DNA from: JBPOHE01 sp052035915
GTDB taxonomy: Bacteria; Pseudomonadota; Gammaproteobacteria; Chromatiales; Chromatiaceae
Assembly (NCBI GenBank): GCA_052035915.1
Contig: JBPOHE010000149.1
Coordinates: forward strand, 1-23,552
DNA: 23,552 nt
Direction: 5' to 3'
In this document: positions 15,550 through 22,957 of the stretch, piece by piece
Position numbering within the stretch: position 1 is the stretch's first letter
Layout of the letters: every line of letters begins with the position of its first letter
Program-made: the position numbers and the translations under genes
Notes under the pieces: model-generated
Seen by the model: the letters and a program-made list of their open reading frames with translations, nothing else
Database searches by the model: none
What the model was told of the DNA's origin: nothing

Positions 15550-17010
15550 ATGGAGCTGTCGCCGGCGCGATTACTCCAGATCCTGCGTCCTTTTCCCTGC
15601 TCCGGCGGGGTCTGTCTGGCCCTGAGCGGCGGAGTCGATTCCCATGTCCTCTTGCATCTCCTCGCCAGACTCGGCGGCGAGCTGGGAGCTGGTTTGCGGG
15701 TACTGCACTGCAATCATGGGTTACAACCGCAAGCGAAGCTCTGGGCCACCCACTGCGTCGACCTTTGCCGTGCGCTTGGGGTGCCGATCGAGGTACTGGA
15801 ACTCGCCCTTGTCCGAACGCCGGGCGCCAGCCTCGAGGCGGAGGCCAGGGAGGCCAGATACCTGGCCCTGGGTCAGGCGCTCAGACCGGGCGAGTTGCTG
15901 CTGACCGCCCAGCATCAGGATGACCAGGCGGAGACGGTATTGTTGCAACTGCTGCGGGGGAGTGGACCCCGGGGGCTGGCGGCGATGCCGGAACTGGCCC
16001 CTTTCGCCGGTGGCTATCTCGGCCGTCCCCTCCTGGGGTTTGGGCGTCGCCATATCGAGGCCTACGCCCGGGAACAGGGCCTGGGCTGGATCGAGGACGG
16101 CAGCAATCAGGATCTGACTCTGGATCGGAATTTTCTCCGCCATCAGGTCATCCCCTTACTGCGACAACGCTGGCCCGGCTTGGCCTCGACCCTGAGTCGT
16201 AGCGCCCGCCATTGCGCCGAGGCTCAGCTTATCCTGGATGAGATGGCGGAACAGGACCGGCAACAGGTGGTCAGGGCCGATCCCCGGGTGCTGGATTGTG
16301 CCCGCCTGGCCGCGTTGGCGCCCCATCGCGGCCGCTCGCTACTCAGATATTGGTTACGTGGGCTTGGGTTGCCGGTTCCGAACAGCGAACATCTGGAACA
16401 GATTCTGGTCACCGTGCTCGGCGCGGCCCCGGATCGGCAACCGAAACTGGTCTGGCCGGGAGGGGAGGTAAGGCGTTTTCGCGGCGGTCTCTATGCCCTG
16501 GAACCCCTGCCCGGGATCCAAACCGGTCTCAGCCTGCCCTGGCCGGACGGGAGCTGTTGTGAGTTGCCCCGGGGTCTGGGTGTGCTCGGTTGGGAGACCG
16601 GCGGGCCGTCCGGCATCGATCCGGCCAGCTGGCGTTCGGGCCGGGTGGAGGTGCGATTCCGGATCGGTGGCGAAAGCTGTCGTCCCCAGGGCAAGACCCA
16701 CACCAAGACCCTCAAGCATTGGTGGCAGGAACTCGGGGTGCCGCCCTGGGAGCGGGGATTGATTCCCCTGGTGTTTATCGATGGCCGTTTGGCGGCCGTG
16801 GCCGATCTCTGGGTATGTGAACCCTTTAGGGCAGCGCCGGGGGTGGCGGCCATCAGCCTGATCTGGACCCGTGGTCCGCGAGTCCAGGGATGCGGACTCG
16901 TGGCTAAGAAGCCGTTTGAAACCTCCCGGCTCGGGCCGGGCGTCGCAACAGAATCCGAGGTAAATCCAGGTTGCATCGGTTCGGGTGAGTCGCCCGTTCT
17001 ATACTCCTAG
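15550..17010 (+). CDS. tilS: tRNA(Ile)-lysidine synthetase TilS
   Basis: Attaches lysine to C34 of the CAU-anticodon tRNA-Ile so that it reads AUA; essential in most bacteria. 486 residues. The N-terminal PP-loop ATPase has LSGGVDS (25-31), LHCNHGLQP, HQDDQAETVLLQLLRGSG and IEDGSNQDLTLDRNFLR. The middle substrate-binding domain covers about 215-320. The TilS C-terminal domain (about 370-445) has CRPQGKTHTKTLKHWWQE and ends near AISLIWTRGP. The last ~43 residues are rich in Gly, Ser and Pro, look non-conserved, and make the protein longer than E. coli TilS (432); a 10-bp hairpin sits in the DNA encoding them. It lies 19 nt after accA on the same strand with no obvious ribosome binding site. 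Confidence 0.94.
   Translation: MELSPARLLQILRPFPCSGGVCLALSGGVDSHVLLHLLARLGGELGAGLRVLHCNHGLQPQAKLWATHCVDLCRALGVPIEVLELALVRTPGASLEAEAREARYLALGQALRPGELLLTAQHQDDQAETVLLQLLRGSGPRGLAAMPELAPFAGGYLGRPLLGFGRRHIEAYAREQGLGWIEDGSNQDLTLDRNFLRHQVIPLLRQRWPGLASTLSRSARHCAEAQLILDEMAEQDRQQVVRADPRVLDCARLAALAPHRGRSLLRYWLRGLGLPVPNSEHLEQILVTVLGAAPDRQPKLVWPGGEVRRFRGGLYALEPLPGIQTGLSLPWPDGSCCELPRGLGVLGWETGGPSGIDPASWRSGRVEVRFRIGGESCRPQGKTHTKTLKHWWQELGVPPWERGLIPLVFIDGRLAAVADLWVCEPFRAAPGVAAISLIWTRGPRVQGCGLVAKKPFETSRLGPGVATESEVNPGCIGSGESPVLYS
16876..16903 (+). other. Hairpin inside the tilS C-terminal tail
   Basis: CCGCGAGTCC (16876-16885) pairs with GGACTCGTGG (16894-16903) across an 8-nt loop, with one G-T pair. It lies just past the end of the conserved TilS domain, so it may be a former intergenic hairpin taken into the reading frame when an earlier stop was lost. 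There is no T-run. Confidence 0.4.
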
Positions 17011-17048
17011 CGGTTTTCCGCAACGCAATCAGCACTAAAGATGAGGAT

Positions 17049-17168
17049 ATGCAGATGGACATTCCAACCCTGGCGGCGAAAGTCACGGCCGCACTGGTTT
17101 CCGTCCGGCCTCGGCATTACCAGGCGACCGTCCGGGGCGAGGGTACGATGATCGGCAACCAGCATTAA
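17049..17168 (+). CDS. Small ORF (39 residues) directly upstream of the NACHT gene
   Basis: ATG at 17049 with GAGG at 17043-17046 (2 nt before ATG, 8 nt before a second in-frame ATG at 17055), stop TAA at 17166-17168, then 15 nt to the next gene. The peptide begins MQMDIPTLAAKVTAAL and ends GTMIGNQH, with one amphipathic helix in the first half. The opening LAAKVTAAL resembles the start of small proteins found beside bacterial signalling ATPases, but this recollection is weak, and the second half does not continue that resemblance. It could be a true small partner, a leader that couples translation to the NACHT gene (which has no clear ribosome binding site of its own), or a truncated remnant. 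Function unknown. Confidence 0.4.
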   Translation: MQMDIPTLAAKVTAALVSVRPRHYQATVRGEGTMIGNQH

Positions 17169-17183
17169 CTCCGGCGTCGAATC

Positions 17184-20100
17184 ATGCGCAAAGTGTTTGT
17201 AAGTTCCACCGCCCGCGATCTGAGCGCGTATCGCGAGGCGGTCTACCGCGCCATCGAGCGTCTGGACGGCTTCCACGGCGTGCGGATGGAAGACTTCGGC
17301 GCGCGGGATGCCGAAAGCGACGAATTTTGCCGCGCCAAAATCGCCGAATGCGATGTGGCCGTCTTCATCGTCGGGCTGTGCCATGGAAGCAGCCCCAAAG
17401 GTTTCAAAACCTCCTACACCGAACGCGAATACCAGGCGGCGAAAGACGCCGATTTACCCCGGTTGGCCTTCCTGTCGGAGGAGGGGAAGTTCTACGACGG
17501 CTATTACCGGGAATCCGACGCCCGCTGGAAACAACAGCAGGCGTTCAGAGCCCTGCTGAACGGGGAACGGATGCGAGATACTTTCGCCACCCCGGAAGAA
17601 CTGAGCGGCAAAGTCGCCGCCGCGATCGGCAACTGGGCGCGCGATCACCGCGAAACACGGCCGGGCAGCGGCAAGGTGCTCGAAGCCGAAGTTCGCGGCC
17701 CGGGTGCCATTGCCCAAGGCAAGGATGCCCAGGCTGCCGGAGAACGTGGTGTGGTCGCCGGTGGCAACATCGATACGGTCAATACCGGCTGGCAGATCGT
17801 CAATCACTACCACGCCGCCAGCGACCAGCGCCTGAGCCAAGAACAGATCGAGCAACAGGTCGCCGGCTATCTGCGCTGGCTGCAAGCGCGCACCGAGAAC
17901 ATCGAGCTGCGCGGCATCGAGCGGGCGGGTGGTGCGCCGGTGGTGTTGCTGCCGCTGGAGACGGCCTACGTGCCGTTGCGCGCCAAATGGATGGGGTGGG
18001 GCGGCGCGGATATCGCCTTGAACCAAGTGCTGGGGTCGGGTAATCGCCTGGTCATCATCGGCGGACCGGGTTCCGGCAAAACGACGGTGCTGCTGCACAT
18101 GGCCTGGGCGCTGGCGTCTTCGCTGCTCAGTGGCCAACCCGATCCGGCACGTTCGCGTCTTGGCCCTTTGATGAAGCCAGTCGAGACGGACAAGCAGGAC
18201 AAGCAGGACAAGCAGGACAGGTTGGGCAGACTGAGCAAGTCCGAGCCCGAGGAATGTAAGCCGAACGAACTGCCGCTCCCCATCTTCGTGCCGCTGGCCT
18301 CCTTCGCGCGGTACCGCCGTAACCTGGTGGACAACGCACCGGCGAAAGAGCGAACTCTGGCTTATTTCATCTCGCATCACCTGATCAGCAAGCAGGCCGA
18401 TTTCAATCTGCCCGCCGACTTCTTCGTGCAACTGCTCACAGAGGGCCGGGACGTGCTCCTGCTGTTGGACGGGCTGGATGAAGTGGCCAACGAAAACGAA
18501 CGCGCCGAGGTGCGCCAGTCGGTGGAAGAGCTGGTGAGCGGGCGCGACGCCCTGCGCGTCCTGGTCACCTGCCGTACCATCGCCTACCGGAGCGGGCGCA
18601 CGGCACTAGGCGCAGGTTTCCGCGAGATCATCGTGCAGCCGCTCGACTTCAAACAGCACATCGCGCCCATGGTGCGCCAGGCCTATACCTGCATTTACCC
18701 GCTCGACACAGCCTTGCGCGCCGAGCGCGCGGATGACTTGCTGGGCGGCATTCGGCGGCTGGAAGCAGAACGCCGCGCACGTTTGGGCAAACAGGCCGAG
18801 GCGCTGGTGGACAGCCCGCTCCTGGTGCGGTTGTTGTTGATCGTGCATTTCAACAATCGAAAGCTGCCCGAGGAACGCGCCGAGCTGTTCGAAAAAGCCA
18901 TCAACGCCCTGCTGCAAGTGGACTACGGGCGCGAAGAGAGCGACATCCGCGAGCTGTCGACGGATTGGAAGCTGTATCGTGACATGGCGCAGCATCTCGC
19001 TTTCCACATGCACCAGCAGGGGCTCGATCAGGGCCGCGAGATCGAAGAACCGGCGTTGAAGAGGGCGTTGTGCGAGGAGACCGACTTCAAACCGCGCATC
19101 GGCGACTTCCTCGGCCAGGCCCGTCAGCGTGGCAGCGTGCTGGAAGAGCGCGATGGTGCCTATCGCTTCATTCATCTGGCGCTGCAGGAATTTCTGGTGG
19201 CGCGCTACCTGCGGGAGGTGATCGGCGGAGAAGGTCGTGAGGCTATCCTCGCCGCTCTAAACAACCGGCTGGACGATCCCTGGTGGCGCGAACCCATACT
19301 GCTATTGGTCGGCTACCTGGCCATCAATGCCACCCGGTCGGCGCGGGATTTCCTCGGCGCGCTGGCCCAAGCGGGCAGCCATCCAAACGCACGGTTTGCC
19401 GCCGCCGAGTTGGCGGCTACGGCGGCGCTGGAATGGCGCGACAGCGGCGAGCCGATCCGGACGGATTGCATCCGGCGCATCCTGGCGTTGTTGAGCGATT
19501 CGGAGGCATCGGCCACATCCAAGCCAATCCTACGTGCCCGCGCGGGCGACATCCTGGCGCGCTTGGGCGACCCGCGCTTCGATGCCGAACACTGGTATCT
19601 GCCCGCCGACCCCCTGTTCGGCTTCATCGAGATCCCCACTGGCCTCTTCAAGATGGGCAGCGACAAGCAGGGGGACAAGCAGGCATTCAACGATGAATTC
19701 CCGCAACACCCTGTCGACCTGCCTGGCTACTACCTAGCGCGTTGGCCGGTGACGGTGGCGCAGTTCGCCGCCTTCGTGCGGGCCAGCGGCCACCAGGCCG
19801 CAGACCCAAATTGCCTGCAGGGGATCGCGAACCATCCTGTGGTTCTCGTCACTTGGTATGAGGCGATGGCCTATGGCCGCTGGCTGAATATGCAATTTCG
19901 GAAATTCGCCCACGAGCGACTGGCCACAAAAAAACCGTTGTCCGAGTCCCAACGCCGGTTCTGGCGTGGGCTGGCCGAGGGTGCCCTGGGCGTCGGGCTG
20001 CCCTCGGAGGCGGAATGGGAAAAAGCCGCCCGTGGCGAGGATGGCCGGATCTATCCCTGGGGCGACCAACCCGAGCCTCGGAAAGCCAACTATGTCGAGA

Positions 20101-20414
20101 CTGGCCTGGGCGGAACCAGTGCCCTGGGTTGTTTCCCCGGCGGCGCCAGCCCGTACGGCGCCGAAGAGATGAGCGGCAACGTCTGGGAATGGACCCGCAG
20201 TCTGTGGCGCGACTATCCCTATCCGCCGGAAGGCTCACAACGTCAGGTGTGGGAACACTTGGTCGCCGGAGGCTGCCGGGTGCTGCGGGGCGGCGCGTTC
20301 CTCTACGATGCGGGGCGCGTGCGCTGCGCCTTCCGTTGTCGCTACTCCCCCGGCTACCGCAACGACTACTTCGGTTTTCGGCTGGTGGTGTCCCCATTCT
20401 TCTCTGATCGATGA
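17184..20414 (+). CDS. DUF4062-NACHT-FGE/SUMF1 STAND-type signalling protein
   Basis: 1076 residues. Residues 3-97 are DUF4062 (KVFVSSTARDLSAYREAV, FIVGLCHGSSP, TEREYQAA), the module also found before NACHT in animal TEP1 and NWD1. Residues about 172-205 are glycine/alanine-rich (GPGAIAQGKDAQAAG, GVVAGGN). The NACHT NTPase (about 270-600) has Walker A GGPGSGKTT (293-301, Lys299), Walker B LLLLDGLDE (Asp429, Asp432, Glu433) and VLVTCRT. Next comes a helical, HEAT-like part (about 600-790). The C-terminus (about 805-1076) is a formylglycine-generating-enzyme/C-lectin fold (FIEIPTGLFKMGSD, LPSEAEWEKAARG, YPWGD, EMSGNVWEWT, VLRGGAF, FGFRLV). No counterpart of the two FGE catalytic cysteines is visible, so this domain probably binds rather than oxidises. 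Such NTPases sense a trigger and oligomerise; a role in antiphage or self-recognition conflict is inference. It is the last gene of a possible two-gene unit and unrelated to the tilS side. Confidence 0.85.
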   Translation: MRKVFVSSTARDLSAYREAVYRAIERLDGFHGVRMEDFGARDAESDEFCRAKIAECDVAVFIVGLCHGSSPKGFKTSYTEREYQAAKDADLPRLAFLSEEGKFYDGYYRESDARWKQQQAFRALLNGERMRDTFATPEELSGKVAAAIGNWARDHRETRPGSGKVLEAEVRGPGAIAQGKDAQAAGERGVVAGGNIDTVNTGWQIVNHYHAASDQRLSQEQIEQQVAGYLRWLQARTENIELRGIERAGGAPVVLLPLETAYVPLRAKWMGWGGADIALNQVLGSGNRLVIIGGPGSGKTTVLLHMAWALASSLLSGQPDPARSRLGPLMKPVETDKQDKQDKQDRLGRLSKSEPEECKPNELPLPIFVPLASFARYRRNLVDNAPAKERTLAYFISHHLISKQADFNLPADFFVQLLTEGRDVLLLLDGLDEVANENERAEVRQSVEELVSGRDALRVLVTCRTIAYRSGRTALGAGFREIIVQPLDFKQHIAPMVRQAYTCIYPLDTALRAERADDLLGGIRRLEAERRARLGKQAEALVDSPLLVRLLLIVHFNNRKLPEERAELFEKAINALLQVDYGREESDIRELSTDWKLYRDMAQHLAFHMHQQGLDQGREIEEPALKRALCEETDFKPRIGDFLGQARQRGSVLEERDGAYRFIHLALQEFLVARYLREVIGGEGREAILAALNNRLDDPWWREPILLLVGYLAINATRSARDFLGALAQAGSHPNARFAAAELAATAALEWRDSGEPIRTDCIRRILALLSDSEASATSKPILRARAGDILARLGDPRFDAEHWYLPADPLFGFIEIPTGLFKMGSDKQGDKQAFNDEFPQHPVDLPGYYLARWPVTVAQFAAFVRASGHQAADPNCLQGIANHPVVLVTWYEAMAYGRWLNMQFRKFAHERLATKKPLSESQRRFWRGLAEGALGVGLPSEAEWEKAARGEDGRIYPWGDQPEPRKANYVETGLGGTSALGCFPGGASPYGAEEMSGNVWEWTRSLWRDYPYPPEGSQRQVWEHLVAGGCRVLRGGAFLYDAGRVRCAFRCRYSPGYRNDYFGFRLVVSPFFSDR
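18189..18218 (+). repeat. Tandem 9-bp repeat (GACAAGCAG) inside the NACHT gene
   Basis: Three copies of GACAAGCAG plus a partial fourth encode DKQDKQDKQD, a charged insert soon after Walker A. The same 9-mer recurs twice, 3 bp apart, at about 19663-19683, encoding DKQGDKQ in the FGE domain. The copy number is a multiple of three bases, so length change would keep the frame. Confidence 0.7.
20265..20400 (+). other. Variable-region-like 3' end of the NACHT-FGE gene
   Basis: The end of the FGE domain reads RCAFRCRYSP then GYRNDYFGFR, matching the R-x-A-x-R-x4-P-x2-R-x4-GFR layout of FGE-type variable proteins of diversity-generating retroelements. The codons at the putatively variable positions (TTC, TGT, TAC, TCC, GGC, TAC, AAC, GAC, TAC, TTC) all end in a pyrimidine, as expected from AAC/AAT codons in an adenine-mutated template. 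No template repeat or reverse transcriptase lies in the window, and ordinary FGE proteins share part of this pattern. Confidence 0.35.
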
Positions 20415-20488
20415 TCACTCTGGTCTCTGATGGGCCGACCCTGAGTCATCGATTTTCGGCTTCGCGCCTCCGTTCTGGGCTATAGCCC

Positions 20489-20555
20489 GTAGCCCGGATG
20501 AAGCCTGGCGGAATCCGGGAAGGCCCTGACACTAAGCCGAAATCCCCCGGATTCC
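20489..20555 (+). repeat. GTAGCCCGGATG-type dispersed repeat with inverted ends
   Basis: GTAGCCCGGATGAAGCCTGG at 20489-20508 continues to GGAATCCGGG (20510-20519), which matches the widespread proteobacterial intergenic repeat of this type. CCCGGAT and ATCCGGG form a local 7-bp hairpin. A second inverted match, CCCGGATTCC at 20546-20555, pairs exactly with GGAATCCGGG. Confidence 0.6.
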
Positions 20556-20636
20556 ATTTGATTTGAATGATACCAATACCCTGATCGGCACGCTGCCGGC
20601 GGTGAAGTCGGCCCCGGCGTCGGCTTGGCGGAGATG

Positions 20637-20664
20637 GTAGGGGCGATTCATGAATCGCCCCTAC
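20637..20664. repeat. Perfect 28-bp palindrome
   Basis: GTAGGGGCGATTCA (20637-20650) is followed immediately by its exact reverse complement (20651-20664). The motif GTAGGGGCGA...TCGCCCCTAC is a known kind of dispersed intergenic palindrome in diverse bacteria. It could form a cruciform or a strong RNA hairpin. Confidence 0.75.
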
Positions 20665-21109
20665 TGGAGGCCATTGCGCGGCCTCGGGCGCATCGGCGCC
20701 TGGGTGTTGGCCGCGGAGCGATCCCAGGGGACGTCAAATGATCCGACTCCCGCCTTTCCCAAACTGACCATGACTTCGATGCTGACCGCGCCCGTTGCCC
20801 GACCTGATGGGGACCCCATCGTTTTTGTAGAAGGGGGGCGGTCTCTACCGGTTGTTTCCCGCGGGAGAGCCTGCGGGTTTTGGGTGCGGACTTGAGTCCA
20901 GCACGGAGAGAAGGTGAAGGCGTGCGGCGCTGTGTCACGCTTCAACCGGGTCGAAGTGAAGGGTTGGGCCGGAAGGGCCAAGAGGATCCTGATCCGTCTG
21001 TGAGGCTCATCGCCTGAGTGGCCGAACGCTATCGACTCCATTCAACCAAGGGCCAAGCGTAAGCCAGAGGGAAAGAAACTCCGGGGTCTTGACATCTACA
21101 CCGCTCCAA

Positions 21110-22957
21110 TCACCCTTTATAAGTTGTCAGTTCAATACTCAAGCGGCGGAGATTGGCCGCCAACGAGAGCGATATATTGTTCAACAACTTGATCTTCAGG
21201 GACGGATTCTCGATATCGAGACTGTTGAACAACTCGCGTGTGATCACTCGATACTCTACCGGCTCGGCCGCGATCACGCTCGCCGAGCGGGGAGAAGCGT
21301 CCAGCAATCCGACCTCGCCAAAGCTTATCCCCGCCTCGAACACATTGACCCGTCTCCCCAGTTGGCCCGTATCAGAGGCAAGATGCACATCCACCGACCC
21401 GGCCAGAAGTATAAGGAGACTGTCTCCGGTCTCCCCTTCGCGGATGAGGTAGTCCCCCTGACTCGCTTCCCCGAGGCCCATCCTCAAATCCAACCAGGCT
21501 AATTCCTCTTTAGTGAGACCGGAAAACAACAGACAATCGGCCAGGGTCAGCGGTTTGTCCAGACGCCAACCCGGCCCGAGGATTTCCTCGAGCAGCCGGT
21601 TCTCGCAATACTCCAAGGCGAAATCGTCGTCCTTGAACTGGGGTAGGGAATCCATCCCCTGATGGCGCAGGTTCTTGCCGAACTTGTCGGCGGAACAGAT
21701 CACCATTGTCACTCCGAGCCTTGCCAGGCTCGACTGTAATTCACCTATCAGCTTCAGGACCACATCGTTGATGCTGGTCACGTTCCTAAAGTTGAGAATC
21801 AGATAGCGGCAATAGGGCGCCTGCTTCAAGGCCAGGTCGACCACCGGCTCGAAGGTCGAGAACACCAGTTCCCCCTGGAGCGCCATGACGCGGATACGAT
21901 GTCCACTGGTGCGCAGGATGTGTTGCGGATGAGGGGCACGCCGTCGAGAGGAAGCCACCTGGCTGGCGTCGTAGGTCAATCGCACGGCTGTCCGTGGTGA
22001 AATGCCTGTAGCGAAAAGATGCAAGGCGAGATCCCGTGACAGATCTTCGCAAACCTTGAGGCCACGGGCGCTGTTGCCTTGGGCGTCCAGTGGCGGTGAA
22101 AAGATGCCGATCCCCAGTTGTCCCGGCAGCACCGCCAGGATGCCACCGCCTACGCCGCTCTTGGCGGAAAGGCCGACGCGATAGATCCATTCCCCGGAAT
22201 AGTCGTACATGCCGCATGTCGCCATCACGGACAGCACCTTATCGACATGGACAGGATCGATAGCCATCTCGCGTGTGAGCGGATTGCGGCCATGGTTCGC
22301 GAGCGTAGCACCGATGATGGCCAGATCCCGACAGGTCACCCGAATGGAGCATTGGCGGAAATAGGTCTCCAGGATTTCGGTCGGCTCTTCCTCGATGATG
22401 TCAAAGTTTCTCAACATCCAGCCGATGGCCCGGTTACGGTGTCCGGTCTCGCTTTCGGAAAGGTACACGGCCTCATCCACATCCAAGGGACGTCCGGCAT
22501 AGCGGGACAGGCAGGCCAGAATCCTATCGAAACGGGAAAGCCCCTCTTGCTTGAGTACCTGACCACAGGTAGCGATGGCGCCGGCGTTGATCATCGGATT
22601 AAAGGGCGCGCCGGTACCGGGTTTCAGACTGATGGCATTGAAAGCCTCGCCGGATGGTTCAACGCTGACCCTTGAGAGCATGTAATCCTCGCCGCGATCT
22701 TCCAGGGCGAGACCAAAGGTCAAGGCTTTGGAAATGGACTGAATGGTGAATGGCTGTCGACAATCCCCGACTTCATACACCTGACCATCGCGCGTAGCGA
22801 TGCAGAGGCCGAACCAATCCGGGTTGGCCTTGGAGAGTTCAGGAATGTAATCGGCAACCCGGCCTTCCTGCAGTGCCGCATATTTGGCATGCAGTCGCCG
22901 CAAATATTGCTCTATTGGTGAACTCGATGAATTGCTGGGAGTATTGGCCGTAGTCAT
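21110..22957 (-). CDS. glsA: Glutaminase fused to STAS and cyclic-nucleotide-binding domains
   Basis: 615 residues, about twice the usual glutaminase (~300-310). Residues ~15-325 are a serine-dependent glutaminase (glutamine to glutamate plus ammonia), with the Ser74-Ile-Ser-Lys77 dyad in FTIQSISKALTFGLAL, EPSGEAFN, NPMINAGAIA, GHRNRAI, MYDYSGEW and AKSGVGGGILAVLPGQLGI. Residues ~345-445 are a STAS domain (LILNFRNVTSINDVVLKLIGEL) of the anti-sigma-antagonist/SulP type. Residues ~475-600 are a cyclic-nucleotide-binding domain with a near-canonical phosphate-binding cassette (FGEVGLLDASPRSASV, conserved Glu and Arg). This suggests glutamine hydrolysis gated by cAMP or cGMP and by a STAS partner; the gating is inference. 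There is no signal peptide or clear ribosome binding site. It is a monocistronic gene flanked by repeats. Confidence 0.9.
   Translation of the reverse strand: MTTANTPSNSSSSPIEQYLRRLHAKYAALQEGRVADYIPELSKANPDWFGLCIATRDGQVYEVGDCRQPFTIQSISKALTFGLALEDRGEDYMLSRVSVEPSGEAFNAISLKPGTGAPFNPMINAGAIATCGQVLKQEGLSRFDRILACLSRYAGRPLDVDEAVYLSESETGHRNRAIGWMLRNFDIIEEEPTEILETYFRQCSIRVTCRDLAIIGATLANHGRNPLTREMAIDPVHVDKVLSVMATCGMYDYSGEWIYRVGLSAKSGVGGGILAVLPGQLGIGIFSPPLDAQGNSARGLKVCEDLSRDLALHLFATGISPRTAVRLTYDASQVASSRRRAPHPQHILRTSGHRIRVMALQGELVFSTFEPVVDLALKQAPYCRYLILNFRNVTSINDVVLKLIGELQSSLARLGVTMVICSADKFGKNLRHQGMDSLPQFKDDDFALEYCENRLLEEILGPGWRLDKPLTLADCLLFSGLTKEELAWLDLRMGLGEASQGDYLIREGETGDSLLILLAGSVDVHLASDTGQLGRRVNVFEAGISFGEVGLLDASPRSASVIAAEPVEYRVITRELFNSLDIENPSLKIKLLNNISLSLAANLRRLSIELTTYKG

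Larger units (their letters stand above)
20415..21109. other. Non-coding region with dispersed repeats, no supported gene
   Basis: A 695-bp gap between the NACHT gene and the glutaminase stop. Short frames on both strands (20650-20895 plus, 20648-20938 and 20661-21041 minus) give low-complexity, Arg/Pro-rich translations that match no family I recognise. The left half contains a GTAGCCCGGATG-type repeat and a 28-bp palindrome. The right half (20880-21060) is unassigned and may be a decayed mobile element. Confidence 0.5.

Noticed and set aside
20415..21109. DGR template repeat or reverse transcriptase downstream of the VR-like tail
   Set aside because: No adenine-rich near copy of the 3' end and no RT motifs (such as YADD) were found in any frame of this gap.
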